From Bidens hawaiensis (Eukaryota; Streptophyta; Magnoliopsida; Asterales; Asteraceae): 64,000 nt of DNA. The notes under the pieces were generated by a model that searched no databases, was not told the origin of the DNA, and saw nothing but the letters and a program-made list of their open reading frames with translations. The translations under genes and the position numbers were made by a program. Where the stretch lies: positions 372,001 to 436,000 of the forward strand of contig JAIQDT010001732.1 of assembly GCA_021521415.1 (NCBI GenBank). Reading direction: 5' to 3'. Below are positions 22,629 through 34,547 of this stretch, piece by piece. How positions within the stretch are numbered: the first letter of the stretch is position 1; every line of letters starts with the position of its first letter.

Positions 22629-23041
22629 TGAAGGTTCCCAGCCGGATCTACACAGGAGTATCTCGTAACACGAGGGTGCGGAATCCCATACGTATACGAT
22701 ATGAGTGCTAACACGAGGAACACGTAAATCACACGCAAACACACAAACACAAAGGAATACTTGTTGTATTGAGATATCGATAACCAAAGACACCAAACAA
22801 TGAACACCAAATGTCACAAAACACAGCCGTCCAAAATTCTAATGAAAAAGCCAAAGTTAGGGTAATATATATTACGACAACTTCGCCTAACATGCTAGGC
22901 GAAGTTGTCCCTAACTTCGCTACCCCACAAGTTCGCATAATACCAAAAGCCAACTAACACGTTCAAAAAGATAAGAACATTGTAACGATTACCGACACAA
23001 TAAACACGAGATAAATGAACTACAGGCATCATGGACCAACA
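22629..23041 (-). repeat. 3' LTR of Copia A
   Basis: Boundaries TG...CA are confirmed by the target duplication and by alignment with 32330-32741. It contains a hairpin at 22876-22909 with 14-bp arms GACAACTTCGCCTA and a 6-nt loop. Confidence 0.95.
22876..22909. promoter_or_regulatory. LTR hairpin with CTTCGC core, Copia A
   Basis: Perfect 14-bp inverted repeat, arm GACAACTTCGCCTA, loop ACATGC. In the 5' LTR the same position (about 32577-32611) has mismatched arms, so the structure is decaying there. Confidence 0.85.
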
Positions 23042-23052
23042 GACTCCCCCTT
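23042..23052 (-). promoter_or_regulatory. Polypurine tract of Copia A
   Basis: AAGGGGGAGTC on the minus strand abuts the 3' LTR, the expected plus-strand priming site. Confidence 0.8.
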
Positions 23053-23120
23053 GGCAGTAGCTTCATATCTCTAACACCTTTTCCGTGTCTTGTAATCCAA
23101 AAAGCACGTACCCTTCGTCT

Positions 23121-25718
23121 TCAAGCATGAACGCCCTGTCTCACATAAACTGAGACCACTCTATGGTATTTCTTCGCTTCGTTTTTCCACGCAGGTATAT
23201 AGAAAATCTTCTTATCATTAAGTACCTGCAAATCAGCTTGAGACAAGTTAACCAAGTGCATTGTATCATACACTCTTAGGATCTCCTGTTCGTCTTCGTC
23301 TTCCATCATGGCTTCAGCAGTCTGGCAATCAACATACCACCACTTGAGATCCTTCAACACATCCTGGGGTATAAGCTTCATAGGAACCTCTTTCAAACAA
23401 CGAATTGGCTTGTACTTCATCACCATCTAGGGCTTGCCATCAGCCTGCATACCTCGTTCCTTATCTTCAATCAGCTCCCCCTTTTGAGGCTTCAATAGCT
23501 CAAACTTTTTCTCCTTAACACTCTCCTTCCACGCGATCTTTCCAACCCATCTCGCAAAATCATCATCACTTCTATTTATTAATCTCAACCGAGCCAAATC
23601 TTTCACCTCACACTCAGGCAACGTGTTGAACGAATTCAATCTCTTAGCAAAGTATTGAATCCCATCATATCTTTTCACCACAAACAACTTTAACTGTTCA
23701 TCATACAACCAGCAAATAATCCCTTTCTTCGATTCAGCATAACCCTTGATATTGTAACTTTTCTTGAACATTGCGGGTACCACTGGCTTATTTGTCTTGA
23801 AGAACCATTAAGCACAACCTTCTTTCCACCTTGGCTGCTCTTCCCACTCAGAATCACCCGACACATTTTCATCTTGAACTAAATTCTCTTGATCAACACT
23901 TGCTAAGAACTGTTTAAGAGCATCAAAGAGTTTACCGTGTTCGATAAGAAGAGATGACTGAATCTGGTTCTCAGCCACAAGCCGTTGAATAGCTTGTGTC
24001 TGAATGAGATTAATCCGTGACTGCTCAGCAACAACTCTTTCAAGTGCCGCAATCCGCTCAGAATCAGACATGGTAGCATCAAAATCAAATCGCATGTGGG
24101 ATATATCTTGAGCATAAGGCGGTGGAATTCCTAGGATTGTTAGAATATCAGATGCATACTGAATAGTAACTGAGGGTGGCATAGAGAAGGATAGCCCGAC
24201 AGTCGCTACCAGTGTGGATTCAACAAATCTGGCAACCACCTCCGATGGAGTAATCGAAGGAGGTGGTAAGGAAACAATCTCTGGGGCTGACATCTGTGCC
24301 GTGGAGGGAACAATAGACGGTGCAGACACTGCCACCGTAGCTTTACTAGAGATTACTGGTAACGGATCATCAAAATATGGAGGTAGCATAGACATACCGA
24401 TTAATGATGGTGGGGAAAAGTGAACTACACTCGAACTTTCACCAACTCTGGCCTTCTTTGATCTTCGTACCAAATGATACATATCCTCCTCATAATCCGA
24501 TTCACTATCATCTGAATCTTTCTTCCGTTTACCGTGAATTCTTTCTTGCTTGGAGAGAACTCTCCGCGCTTCCACAATGTCATCATTGGAGGAATCAGAT
24601 AAGGTGTCCTCAGAATCCTCCATAGAGGCAACAGACGGACCCACAGATGGACCAACCATAGACACATGCACACCAGAAACTTCAACAACTGAGGCTTGAA
24701 CTTCAACAGCAGGATCAACTCTTTCCATATCAAAGAAACCTTGCCCTCCAAAGGCAACCTCGAGATCAACTTGTTTTGCGGGAGCTGCAACAGGGTCAAC
24801 ATTTGGTTGTTGAACCACATGAGGTGGTTGAGGAATATTAACTTGTTGCGGAGCCGGATCATTGAACTCATCTTCTGGTGAAGCAACGTAAGCAGGGTTC
24901 ACAAGATACCCAAATAAGGCAGTGTGCCTCGGACGAAGTTCACGCCTGCTTCGTGCACTGGATGACCTACATTGTGCAAAAATCCTCTTGTTTATACTTT
25001 CCACATAAGAGATAGGACGACGTTGTCGCAGATTGGGAGCAACATGATTAAGAATCATCTGTAAGAATCTAGGATACATCAAGAACCATTCCCGTGCCAC
25101 TGCTCGTCACTGACGATCAATCTCATAAAATACCATCTGACTGAAACTATAAGGCTTGTTGTAAGTCAATGCAGTCATGGCAGATTGCATCATCGCACCC
25201 ATACCATCAGATCCAGCCTTGCGACCAGACATGCACACAATCATCACGTGCATCAAGAAACGCCACTGATCTAACAGAAACCCCTTTCGTCTTTGTGAAT
25301 CTTCCAACGGACCTGAATACCGCATATGAAGAAAAGCTCCGTTTCTGAAAGTAGCTGAAAACTTAGTGGGATCCTGAGTGGTTTCAACCCCGAACTGTAA
25401 AGCTTCCCTGATCTGATTGGCCGATAACTGCACCACTTGATTGTTCACTGTAGCACGTATAACTGGAGGTTCAACACAATAGTCATACTCCACCGTTCTC
25501 TTGAAGTCTTCAATGTTTGGAAGAGATATCAGTAGAGTAGTTGTAATAGCATGAAAAATACGGGAACGAATGAGAAATGAGATGATCTCACGAAAGTCGT
25601 CAGCTCCACGACTATCTGGGTCCAAAGTAATGTATATATTGTGACCTGGAAAGAATTGTCTCTTATCACCTCCGCCTTCATCACCACCTGCACCACCAGC
25701 ACCAGCCACAGCAGCCAT
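23121..25718 (-). pseudogene. Extra 3' ORF of Copia A (SIRE-type env-like position), three stops
   Basis: One frame of 866 codon positions runs from ATG at 25718 to 23121, interrupted only by TGA (25107-25109), TAA (23808-23810) and TAG (23427-23429), with no frameshift. The N-terminal third (to about residue 205) and a following MYPRFLQMILNHV segment resemble a protein repeatedly found in Asteraceae retroelements. The middle is Ser/Pro-rich and acidic. The last roughly 220 residues hold a conserved module (see 61061-61420), with WWYVD, HLVNLS and RVVSVYV. Position after pol matches the env-like ORF of SIRE/Maximus Copia elements. No convincing signal peptide or fusion peptide was seen, so an envelope role is not supported by sequence. 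Function is unknown. Confidence 0.75.
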
Positions 25719-26399
25719 ACCTGAATAAACAAACGAGCTAAGTTAGATAACTGGTGCATACAGCTTATAACTTCGCTAAAATAACTGGGGCGAAGTTGTG
25801 GCTATGGCGAAGTTGGTATCTTCGCTTGGGATATAACTTCGCTTAGATGCAACTCAGCATAATATGCAGGTAACAGATAATAAGGGAATTACAGCCTTAA
25901 CACACAAGCGAAGTAGTGAAGATAGAATAGAGGATAGTGGACAATGTAGCAAAGTTATCATATAGGCGAAGTTAGAGTTAACTTCGCCAGACCTAACTTC
26001 GCTGCTGAAACGGCTTAATCCCAGGCCCTGTTAGGTGAAAATATGGACAATCAGAGATTTACCGCATGTATAGGATAGTGCGATTAAGGTTCCGAACATC
26101 CATTTATCCACAAATTAATCTTAAACCAATCAGAAATAGTGTCCATAGGGTTTGTTAATAAGATGGATTAAAAACAGACATTGTGGAACAGATTAACAAA
26201 CAAATGATATGAATTATGACACAACAGAGACCGACGAACCTTAATTGCAGACGAGAAACTGATAATAAGAAGTTTGGATCAAAGGGTAAGTTCGCCGAGG
26301 GTTTAAGATGAAAAAGGTTTGACCGAATTTGACCATGTGTTCGCCTTTTATAGTGTTTGGAAAAAAAACCCAGTGGCGAAGTTAAGATAACTTCGCCCT
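25719..26399 (-). other. Spacer between pol and extra ORF of Copia A
   Basis: Noncoding. Rich in AACTTCGC/GCGAAGTT words in both orientations (clusters at 25755-25860, 25910-26005 and 26285-26410), the same core as in the LTR hairpin. Confidence 0.75.
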
Positions 26400-28109
26400 T
26401 TAATTAAGTTCGCTTGGGCTTAAGTTCGCCACAGTGGAGAAAAAATTTTCAATGGACCAAAAACAAGTAACAAGGAATTTTATGAGGAAAACCATAAGAC
26501 AAACTACATAACAAAGGAATTTTATGTGGAAAAACCACAAGATCCTCTTCACTCCCTTCATGTGCGATTCCTTGGGGTTGGCCTGAAAACGAGCACAAAG
26601 ACAAACTGCAAACATAATGTCAGGTCTAGAAGCAGTTAAATACATTAATGAACCTATGATTGCTCGATACTGAGTGGGATCCACATCTTCATCACTTTCT
26701 GAATCAGCACCTAGTTTGTGGTTGACACATATTGGAGTGTCAAACGGGGTGGAATCATCCATCTTAAAACGCTTGAGCACATCGTGAACATATTTAGTCT
26801 GATGAATGAACATGCCATCCTCCTTCTGATCTACCTGTAAACCCAAAAAGAAAGTTAATTCGCCCATGGAGCTCATCTCAAACCATTTCTTCATGACTGC
26901 TTCAAACTCCTGACACATAGAAATTTTTGAGGCAGCAAAGATGATGTCGTCCACATAGACCTGGACGAGAAGAAAATCACTCCCATTCCTCTTTACAAAC
27001 AAAGTACTGTCGATCTTTCCTCTCTCAAACCCATTCTCCAGCAAGTAATCTGACAGAGTCGCGTACCAAGCTCGTGGGGCCTGATGTAGGCCATATAATG
27101 CTTTGCTGAGGTTGTACACATGATCAGGAAAGTCTGGGTCAGGGAAAACCGGAGGTTGCTCTACATATAACACTTCATCGACTTTTCCATTTAGAAACGC
27201 ACTTTTAACATCCAACTGAAACACTTTCATCTCTTTGTGTGCAGCAAAGGCCAGGAATAGTCGAATTGCCTCCAATCTTGCCACAGGAGCAAATACTTCG
27301 TTGTAGTCGATTCCTTCGTGTTGATTAAACCCTTTGACTACTAATCTTGCCTTGTTGCGAATGATTACTCCTTTCTCATCTCTCTTGCATTTAAATACCC
27401 ACTTCGTACCGATTGCATTCACATCTTGTGGTTTTTCAACTAAACTCCATACTTCCATTTTGTCAAACTGAGCCAGTTCTTCCTGCATGGCCTCTACCCA
27501 CGAGCTATCCTTCAGTGCTATTTGATAGTTCTTTGGTTCAATCTGACTGATGAAACAGGCATATAAACATTCATTCATAATACCAGTGTCTTTAATGCTT
27601 GCATACACACATGTGTTTTCCTCCAAACTTCTTCTGGTACGCACACCATCAGAAGGATTACCGATCACATTCTTCAAAGGATGATTCTTGTGGATTCTAG
27701 TTGTTTGAACGGGACCAACTTCTAGATCATTTTCAAGATTTGAAGAGAGTTCATCTGAGTTGTGTTGAGTGTGAAACGGATTGAAAAAGTCATCGTCGCT
27801 CAAGACTGCTGGAGTTTCAACCGCACTTGACGTGGTAGGTTGGTTTTCATTACACTGGGGACGATGCACAATGGCCTCTTCTTCATCGAATAGCATCTGA
27901 GTGGCCATTCTCTCATCTATGTCTGCAAAATCCAAGTAAGGTATATTAAAAGATTTAAATAGTTTATCATTGTCGAAAGCCTCACCTGGTCCCATGCTAG
28001 GCTTTGGTGATTTGTAACTAGTAATGTCAGTGTTACAGACCACCTCAACCTTGTTGTTCGATAAATTAAAGACTCTTCTGTTGGGTGTCCCAACAACGTA
28101 GCCAACCAA
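26400..28109 (-). pseudogene. Copia A integrase C-terminus and reverse transcriptase, RNase H lost
   Basis: Opens with the integrase tail, then a polar linker, then a full RT core: WVFKCKRDEKGVIIRNKARL, LDVKSAFLNG with the first catalytic Asp, QAPRAWY, and YVDDIIFAAS with the catalytic DD pair. SRPDIMFAVCLCARF follows. Similarity stops shortly after KGVKRIL. The final codons are unrelated and RNase H is absent, consistent with a deletion that joined pol to the spacer. This frame continues that of 28140-28679, separated only by a TAA at 28140. Confidence 0.85.
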
Positions 28110-28139
28110 AATACTATCGTCAGCTTTCTCACCAAATTT

Positions 28140-28679
28140 TCAGTTAGTCTTTAATATCGAACATGGGGACCCGAAAGGTTCAAGACCTTTCAGATTTGGC
28201 TTTCTACCATGCATAAGTTCATAACAGGTTTTATTTAATTTTTTAACAGTTAAAACACGATTAAGGATATAACAGCCCGTGGCAACAGCCTCGGCCCATA
28301 ACACCACGGGAAGTTTAGCGTCTGCCAGCATAGTCCTGGCGCCTTCGATTAGAGTTGTGTTCTTCCTTTCAGCTACTCCATTTTGTTGCGGAGTATATGG
28401 TGCGCTAAACTGATGTTCAATCCCTTTCTGCAAACAAACATCTTGGTAGTTCTTGAATTCCGTGCCATTATCGCTTCTGATGAACTTAAACTTTCTTCCA
28501 ACAATATTTTCCACCTTGGTAATCAAGTTAATTACCAACTGAATCGTTTCATCTTTTGCCTTCAGAAAATAAACCCATGAGTAACGCGAGTAATCATCGG
28601 TCACAACCAAGCAATATGACGTTCCTCCTAGACTCTTGACATTTATGGGACCAAAAAGATCCATGTGGAGCAAATCCAA
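28140..28679 (-). pseudogene. Copia A integrase core
   Basis: Shows the retroviral-type integrase D-D-E arrangement: VVTDDYSRYSWVYF, FIRSDNGTEFKN and QQNGVAERKN. A single TAA ends it, in the same frame as the downstream RT segment. It joins viral-type cDNA to host DNA in the family. Confidence 0.85.
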
Positions 28680-29300
28680 AGTGGTGACAATGAGTTAACC
28701 CCCTTGGAGTGATGTGGTTTCTTGTGCTGCTTTCCTTTCTTGCATGACAAACATTGGTCTTCAAAGTTGAAGTTCTTTAAGGGAACCCCAAGTACCAGCC
28801 CATTCTTGACAATGTAGTTCATCTTACGAAGATGAATATGACCCATTATTCGGTGCCACAATTCTGACTCAGACTCCGTTGCTTTTGACAGAAGACATGA
28901 CTCTTCCGTCGCCATCTCGGTTGACCGCATGTCCATTACATATGTGTTCTTTTCTCTTGGAGCTTTCATCACAACCCAGGTTTCAGGAATCTTGAAACCA
29001 GGATAAAGCACGAGTGCCTCATCTTTGTAAAATGCATGGTATATTCTTTGTCACAGATCTGAGAGACACTCAAAAGATTGTGCTTTAACTCTTCTACAAA
29101 ATTAACTTTCTCCAACTTGATTCTCCCATTAGAAACAGTACCAATACCAGTAATTCTTCCTCCACTTCCACCTGCAAAACTAACCCTTCCTCCTTGAATA
29201 GTCTTCTAATCACGTAACAATTTCTTGTTACTTGCGATGTGCCGGGAACAGCCACTGTCTACAACCCACATGTTGTTTACCGTCCCGCTCGACTGCTCCT
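28643..29300 (-). pseudogene. Copia A protease active site and GAG-pre-integrase region
   Basis: Near 29230-29280 the minus strand encodes MWVVDSGCSRHIAS, the aspartic protease D-S-G site. At 28643-29011 follow the pre-integrase zinc-binding HHCC region (ELWHRIMGHIHLRKMN and CLSCKKGKQHKK). The pieces lie in different frames, so the polyprotein is broken here. Confidence 0.75.
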
Positions 29301-29306
29301 GCACAA

Positions 29307-31933
29307 TTAAAGAGATGAATTAGAAGCGGAGACCAAAGACCTTCTGGTCTTGGGTTGGTCAAACCTGTTAACCGGCATCCAACACCTTGGTTGCCCAAAG
29401 TTCCTTTGAGGAAAGTTTCCATTTGATCTGAAAGGAAAATTTCTAGATGACTGGCTATGAGGCCGTCCAAACCTCCTTGAGTTTCTAGCATTAATGGATT
29501 CATAATTTCTCGTTCTGTGGTTAATTGGGAAAAAACAAGACTGGTTTCTTTGAAATCTTGGATTAGTCCAATGATTGAAGTTGGATGTGTTAGTATTCTT
29601 ACCAGCATCAGATTTAGAGTTCGTTTTATTCTCAGTTTTAGTTGGCCTCATATTTCTAGATTTTCTCCGTTTTAGAGGACAGTCATTTACAAAGTGTCCT
29701 ATCCTGTTGCATCTAAAACAACTCTGGTTTGAATTATTTGTGTTCCTTTGAACGTTCGAATCGAAAGTTGCTGTAGACGATGAGGTTGTGTTGCTATTAG
29801 TTTGTCTCACATATGGGGGAACAAACGGGTTTAAAGAAGATTTCTTTTCATCAAATGTGTAATTCTTCCCCCGTTTGAGTAACACAACGTCATCATTCAT
29901 CTTAATAGAGTCAAAGACTTTGTCAGAGTTTGAACAGGTCGACACTGGACTGCTGACATGAGAAGATGTGTGACTAGATTGAACTCCTTCATTCAGATTA
30001 ACATTGGTAATGTTAACTTGGACCTTAATTGGTACTGTCTGACCAGTTTCAACACAAACGGATGGCTGATTACTGGGATTATAAGTATAATTATGGTTGA
30101 AAGGTGGTGGAACTTCAGTGTATCCGATTCCCCCTTTGTTTCTTGGGGAACGTTGAACACTTAGTATGTGATCAAGAACCATAGACGAATTTCTAAAATG
30201 TTCAATTTTCCTGTTTGTCCTTTTCAGCTATCAGTTTGGTCTTTTCTTCTACGAATTCATAGCTAAGATCAATAACTTGTATTTTTTCAGCTACGGTAGC
30301 CTTAAGGCTTCTTATATCTTTTTCACTAGCTTTTATTTTTACCGAGTAGCTATTTTCTTTATTTTTGGAGTAATGATGTTCCTCTTTTAATTTTTTTAAT
30401 TCAATATCCAAACTAACAAATTGACCGGTTAAAGCTTTCAATTGATCAGACAGTTTTTCACATTGTTCACAATGAGATTCAGAACATACCTCTGAGAGCT
30501 GATCGTTTACTTCTGCCATGTATGCTTGATTCTCCACTGACTCTTTGTCACATCTTCCAGTCTCGATGTTTACCAGATTTGCTTGTTCAATCACCTCCTC
30601 AACTTGTATACTCCAGTTATACCCACAGTCCTGTTGAGACACCATAGCCTTGATTTCATTTCCACTTCTATTCTGTTGAGTAGGCATGTTCTGACTTCGT
30701 TTGACTCTCTCATTTGTACACTCTCTAGCAAAGTGGCCCTTTTGTTGACAGTTGTAGCAGTGAACCTTTGACTTGTCGAACCCCGGTCTCTCTCCAACGA
30801 ACTGTCTACCAGTTTTCTTCATAAACCTCTTTACCCTTCTTACAATCATTGTCATTTGCCACTGTAGATCCATTTCTTCCACGTCATCAGCATCTATCTG
30901 ATCATAGTCCTCATCCAAGGTTGCAGGGTCAACTATCTTTCCTTTGATGTAGTTCTCATAAGAGGTAATGAAAGAGGCATAAAGAGCAAATTGTTGTTTA
31001 GCTGATTTCACACTCATAGGCATCTGTGAGTAATTCTTGCTATAGGTATTCGCTGAGGAGTTACTAGCTGAAGACTGAGGTTTTGACGAACTACTTCCAC
31101 CCGCTACAAAGCATATGTCTCCATCCATATTCATCACCACATGGCCATCTTGAGTTGAATTTGGTTCGCCTCCTGAGTAATACGCAGTCGATTCTGATTT
31201 AGAGCTTGAGTTTGGAGACCCATACATTCCCGGATCCTGAACCTGATCAGCAGGAGTCTCTTTCCTTATCATATTTAGCTCATAATTACGTAACTTATTG
31301 ACCACCGTTTCCAACTCAAAAGTTCAAAATCTTTATCATCTCTTATCAAGATTGTGTATATTTCCCATTTGGGTGGTAGAGCATCCAGTAGTTTTTCTAC
31401 AATTCTTGCCTCTGTGTACTTTATGGTGTAGTTGTTCAATTATGTCATCAGGTGATAGTATCTTGTGATGATGTCATCAAGTGATTCATTCTTAAAATGT
31501 TTGAACACCGAGAATTGAGTTTTCAACAGTTTTGACTTTGAATTCCGAATCCCAACATTTCCTTCATAGCGATTTTCTAGTGCTTCCCACAGTTATCTAG
31601 CAGTCTTGTACTTTTTGAACGTATGAAGAATCTCTTGAGGTAATGCCATTGTTATGGCTGCTAGTGCTTTACTTTCTGCTTCGTACATTTTCTTGTCATC
31701 ATCCTCCATCTTATTGTACTTCTTAAGTTTCTCACGACCTTCGAAATCAGTAGTCGGTGGAATGTACCCATCTTGAATGCAGACCCACATTTTGCATCTT
31801 GATATTTCACATACTGTTCAAACCTATCCTTCCATGCAATGAAATCAGTTCCTTTAAGTAGTTTTGGAGCTTTAGTTACTGAACCAGCTTCAACTTCCAT
31901 CTTTACCAGTTCGGTGATGTTTATCGAAGTCAT
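29307..31933 (-). pseudogene. Copia A gag region, frameshifted, two zinc knuckles
   Basis: Begins at ATG 31933. The N-terminal segment (to about 31593) contains LLKGTDFIAWKDRFEQYVKY, like UBN2/Copia gag. A decayed stretch follows (31315-31592). The frame at 30202-31314 has CYNCQQKGHFAREC (CX2CX4HX4C) and a coiled-coil-like Lys/Glu-rich end. The frame at 29307-30182 has a second knuckle, CFRCNRIGHFVNDC, and an Asn/Arg-rich tail. Gag would form the particle and bind RNA. At least two frameshifts prevent a single product. Two well-separated knuckles are unusual. Confidence 0.75.
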
Positions 31934-32309
31934 ACTTAAACGAAACGAGACCTAGAATCCAAATAAATTATTCTGTGAACAGTGAACAGCGAAGTTATTA
32001 GAACTTCGCTACAGGCCAACTTCGCTTGACCCCCAACTTAACAATATCAATAACTTCACCAGGGACAACTTCGCTGTATTACTAACTTCGCGAAAGCTTA
32101 ACTTCGCCTAATAGTAACTTCGCTGAGTTGTATCTTCGCTAAAACCATACATTCGATGAAGGTAACTTTGCTAGAACAGAAAGGAGTGATTAAGGTGTAA
32201 TGGTGAGAAACGAACAAACGAACGGTGTTTCAACGTAAAACGATTCCGTGAACGGTCCAACGGAACAATTTTAACACTAGTGTGATAATCCCAAACCACA
32301 CAATCACGA
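31934..32309 (-). other. 5' leader of Copia A
   Basis: Noncoding sequence between the PBS and gag. At least eight CTTCGC/GCGAAG-type words occur in both orientations between 31985 and 32165. Confidence 0.75.
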
Positions 32310-32329
32310 GCAAAAGCTCTGATACCAAT
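32310..32329 (-). promoter_or_regulatory. Primer binding site of Copia A
   Basis: TTGGTATCAGAGC on the minus strand directly next to the 5' LTR is complementary to the 3' end of initiator-Met tRNA. Confidence 0.92.
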
Positions 32330-32741
32330 TGAAGGTTCCCAGTCGGATCTACACAGGAGTATATTGTAACACAAGGGCGCGAAATCCCCTACGTATACGA
32401 TACGAGTGCTAACACGAGGAACACAGAAAGCACACGCAAACACATAAACACAAAGGAATACTTGTTGTATTAAGATATCGATAACCAAAGACACCAAACA
32501 CGTAACACTAAATGTCACAAAACACCGCCGTCCAAAATTCTAACGAAAAAGCCGAAGTTAGGGTAATATATATTACGACAACTTCACTTAACATGCTAGG
32601 AGAAGTTGTCCCTAACTTCGCTACCCTACAAGTTCGCTAATACCAAAAACAAACTAACACGTTCAACAAGATAAGAACATTGTAACGATTACAGACACAA
32701 TAAACACGAGATAAATGAACTACTGGCATCATGCACCAACA
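32330..32741 (-). repeat. 5' LTR of Copia A
   Basis: Aligns over its whole length with 22629-23041 and is flanked by PBS and target duplication. The hairpin arms present in the other LTR are partly mutated. Confidence 0.95.
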
Positions 32742-32759
32742 CCAAAATATTAAATTTAT

Positions 32760-33146
32760 TTGCTTATAGCAATGCTAGTCATCTCGTGTTTGGATGGGCG
32801 GGGGGAAGCATGCTTGTGTGGATCTTACTAGGGTGACCCTCTTTTCGGGCTTAGGGACACCGGGTTTGTTGCTAGGCAGATTGTGTTAAAGGCAAAATCA
32901 GGAAAACTTACGAAGCAGGAGAAGGCATGTGTTAAGAATCAACACGCCTTCATTCCTTTTGCTTTCAATATATTTAGGTCTCTTGCCCCCGATACGGTTA
33001 CGTTTTTGAAAAGAGTTCAGCGGGTTGTGCACAGTAACTCAACGACACCAAAGAACGATTACTTTGTTTTAAGTAGGATCCGTTTTGCTATTCAAAAGGG
33101 GGTAGCGGCGCAGCTTGTTGCCCGCTTACCTGCCTCTCTATTGTAA
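32760..33146 (+). pseudogene. Right part of the split coding relic
   Basis: Starts with LVFGWAGG in one frame. After a shift it is open from about 32835 to 33146 (ATG at 32883) with HAFIPFAFNIFRSLAPD, FLKRVQRVVHSN and FAIQKGVAAQLVARLP, the C-terminus of the same repetitive plant family as 22025-22215. Only about ten residues of the family are missing between the two parts, apart from element A and about 410 bp of other sequence. It is an old relic of a transposon-associated protein, not a host gene. Confidence 0.6.
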
Positions 33147-33149
33147 TTG

Positions 33150-34070
33150 AATCCTTTTTTTATAATATTCTATATGTTTTAATTGAATACACCAAACCCC
33201 ATTGAACTATTTCATTCAACGTTTTCGTGTGTGTGTCTATATATATATATATATACACACACACTAGCTTTTGTTTCCCGTATTACGGGGTGGTTTTACA
33301 TTATTCGTTTATAATATTTATATATTTGTTTGAATTTTTTTTAATTTTATTTATTGTAAGAAAGTTAATAATATAATTAAGATTTTATGAAAATGTTTCA
33401 CAAATAAATGAGATGTTACAACCCGGTTTAAAACCTATATGGGTTTGGTGAGATCCAAGACCCGTTTATTTTTTTACCATAAAAATGTTTCTTAATTATA
33501 ATAATATATTTTAAAAAAAATTCATATCTTGATTTTTAGTATATCCCTATTTTATAGGATTTGCATATCAAATATTTGATGAGATTAATGAGATGTTATA
33601 ATCCGTTTAAGGAATATATGGGCTTGGTGAGACCCATACCCGTGAATTCGGGTCAAATGTATGAGACGTCTCTATTTACAAATAATGCAATCTGGTGGCT
33701 TGAGAGAATGTATGGAGCAACCAAAGAGTTTTTAAAGCTTTCGTTTCTATATATATATATATATATATAAACAGTATAAGATTCGGTATTTATATTTTTT
33801 AATGGTTAAACTTATAGATTTTTTATAATAATCAAATACGAATTTTAAGAATAACTAAACAAATAAAGTTTTTAATATAAAGTATATTTAATACATTAAT
33901 GATCCCAAATTCGTTATAAACCTATTATATCATGGTTCATTTTTTTCTTTTCTCTCGTTTGATATTTATCCTGTTTATACTTTAATAATTAGGACAAATT
34001 GTCGAAACTTCTTACGGGACCGACTAGTTCGCTTTAACCGTTACATACTTCTCATTATCGTATACTTTAA
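33150..34070. other. AT-rich stretch with a local duplication and microsatellites
   Basis: (TA)n/(CA)n tracts lie at 33239-33264 and 33749-33769. A block beginning AATGAGATGTTA and containing ATATGGG and TTGGTGAGA(T/C)CCA at 33408-33465 recurs 180 bp downstream. CCCGTATTACGGG near 33277 is a 13-nt palindrome. No gene was seen. Confidence 0.55.
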
Positions 34071-34547
34071 GGGTGTGCGTGGTGCGGTTTCAGGCTAAAA
34101 CCAAATCGAAAACCAAAACTTCGGTTTTTGGAGTTTTTGAAACCGTTCGGTTTTGATTTTTTGGTTTTCGTTTTGGTTTCGGTTATTTCATTTTTTCCCA
34201 ATTGAGCTTGAAAATTTTTAAGCCGAAAAAAGTTGGCAACAAAATAATGAATTTAGGTATAAATACTTTAATTAATTGTAAAATAATAGACTATTATATA
34301 TTTGATATAAATATTGGAGTTACATATTTATTAAATTCTTATAAATTACTTAATATAAAATATAAAAAAAATGTTGGAATTCGCCCGGTTCGGTTTTTTC
34401 GGTTTTTTTACATGCAAAACCAAAACGGAACCGTTACTACGGTTTTTACATAAACATATCACCAAACCGTCGGTTTTTGTTTCGGTTCAGTTTTTTCGGT
34501 TTGGATTTTTCGATTTTCGGATCGTTTTTTTGGTTTCTTGCACACCC
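34071..34547. mobile_element. hAT-like nonautonomous element
   Basis: Ends are GGGTGTGC and, inverted, GGGTGTGC, with an interior of GGTTTTCGGTTT-type words in both orientations. No clear 8-bp target duplication was found, and open frames inside are low complexity. Confidence 0.5.

Larger units (their letters stand above)
22629..32741 (-). mobile_element. Copia element A, 10.1 kb, with extra ORF downstream of pol
   Basis: Complete in outline: 413- and 412-bp LTRs, a perfect 5-bp target duplication CCAAA (22624-22628 and 32742-32746), a PBS for initiator-Met tRNA and a purine tract. Transcribed on the minus strand in the order 5'LTR (32330-32741), leader, gag, protease, integrase, reverse transcriptase, spacer, extra ORF, 3'LTR (22629-23041). 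Integrase before RT defines Ty1/Copia. An additional ORF after pol fits the SIRE/Maximus-type lineage, although the LTRs are shorter than usual there. RNase H is missing and several frames are broken, so it is not autonomous. The LTRs differ at roughly 30 sites by eye, so the insertion is not very recent. Confidence 0.93.

Noticed and set aside
31985..32165. Repeated CTTCGC words considered as a CRISPR-like or satellite array
   Set aside because: Spacing is irregular, orientation is mixed and the word is only 6-8 nt. This is a eukaryotic retrotransposon leader.
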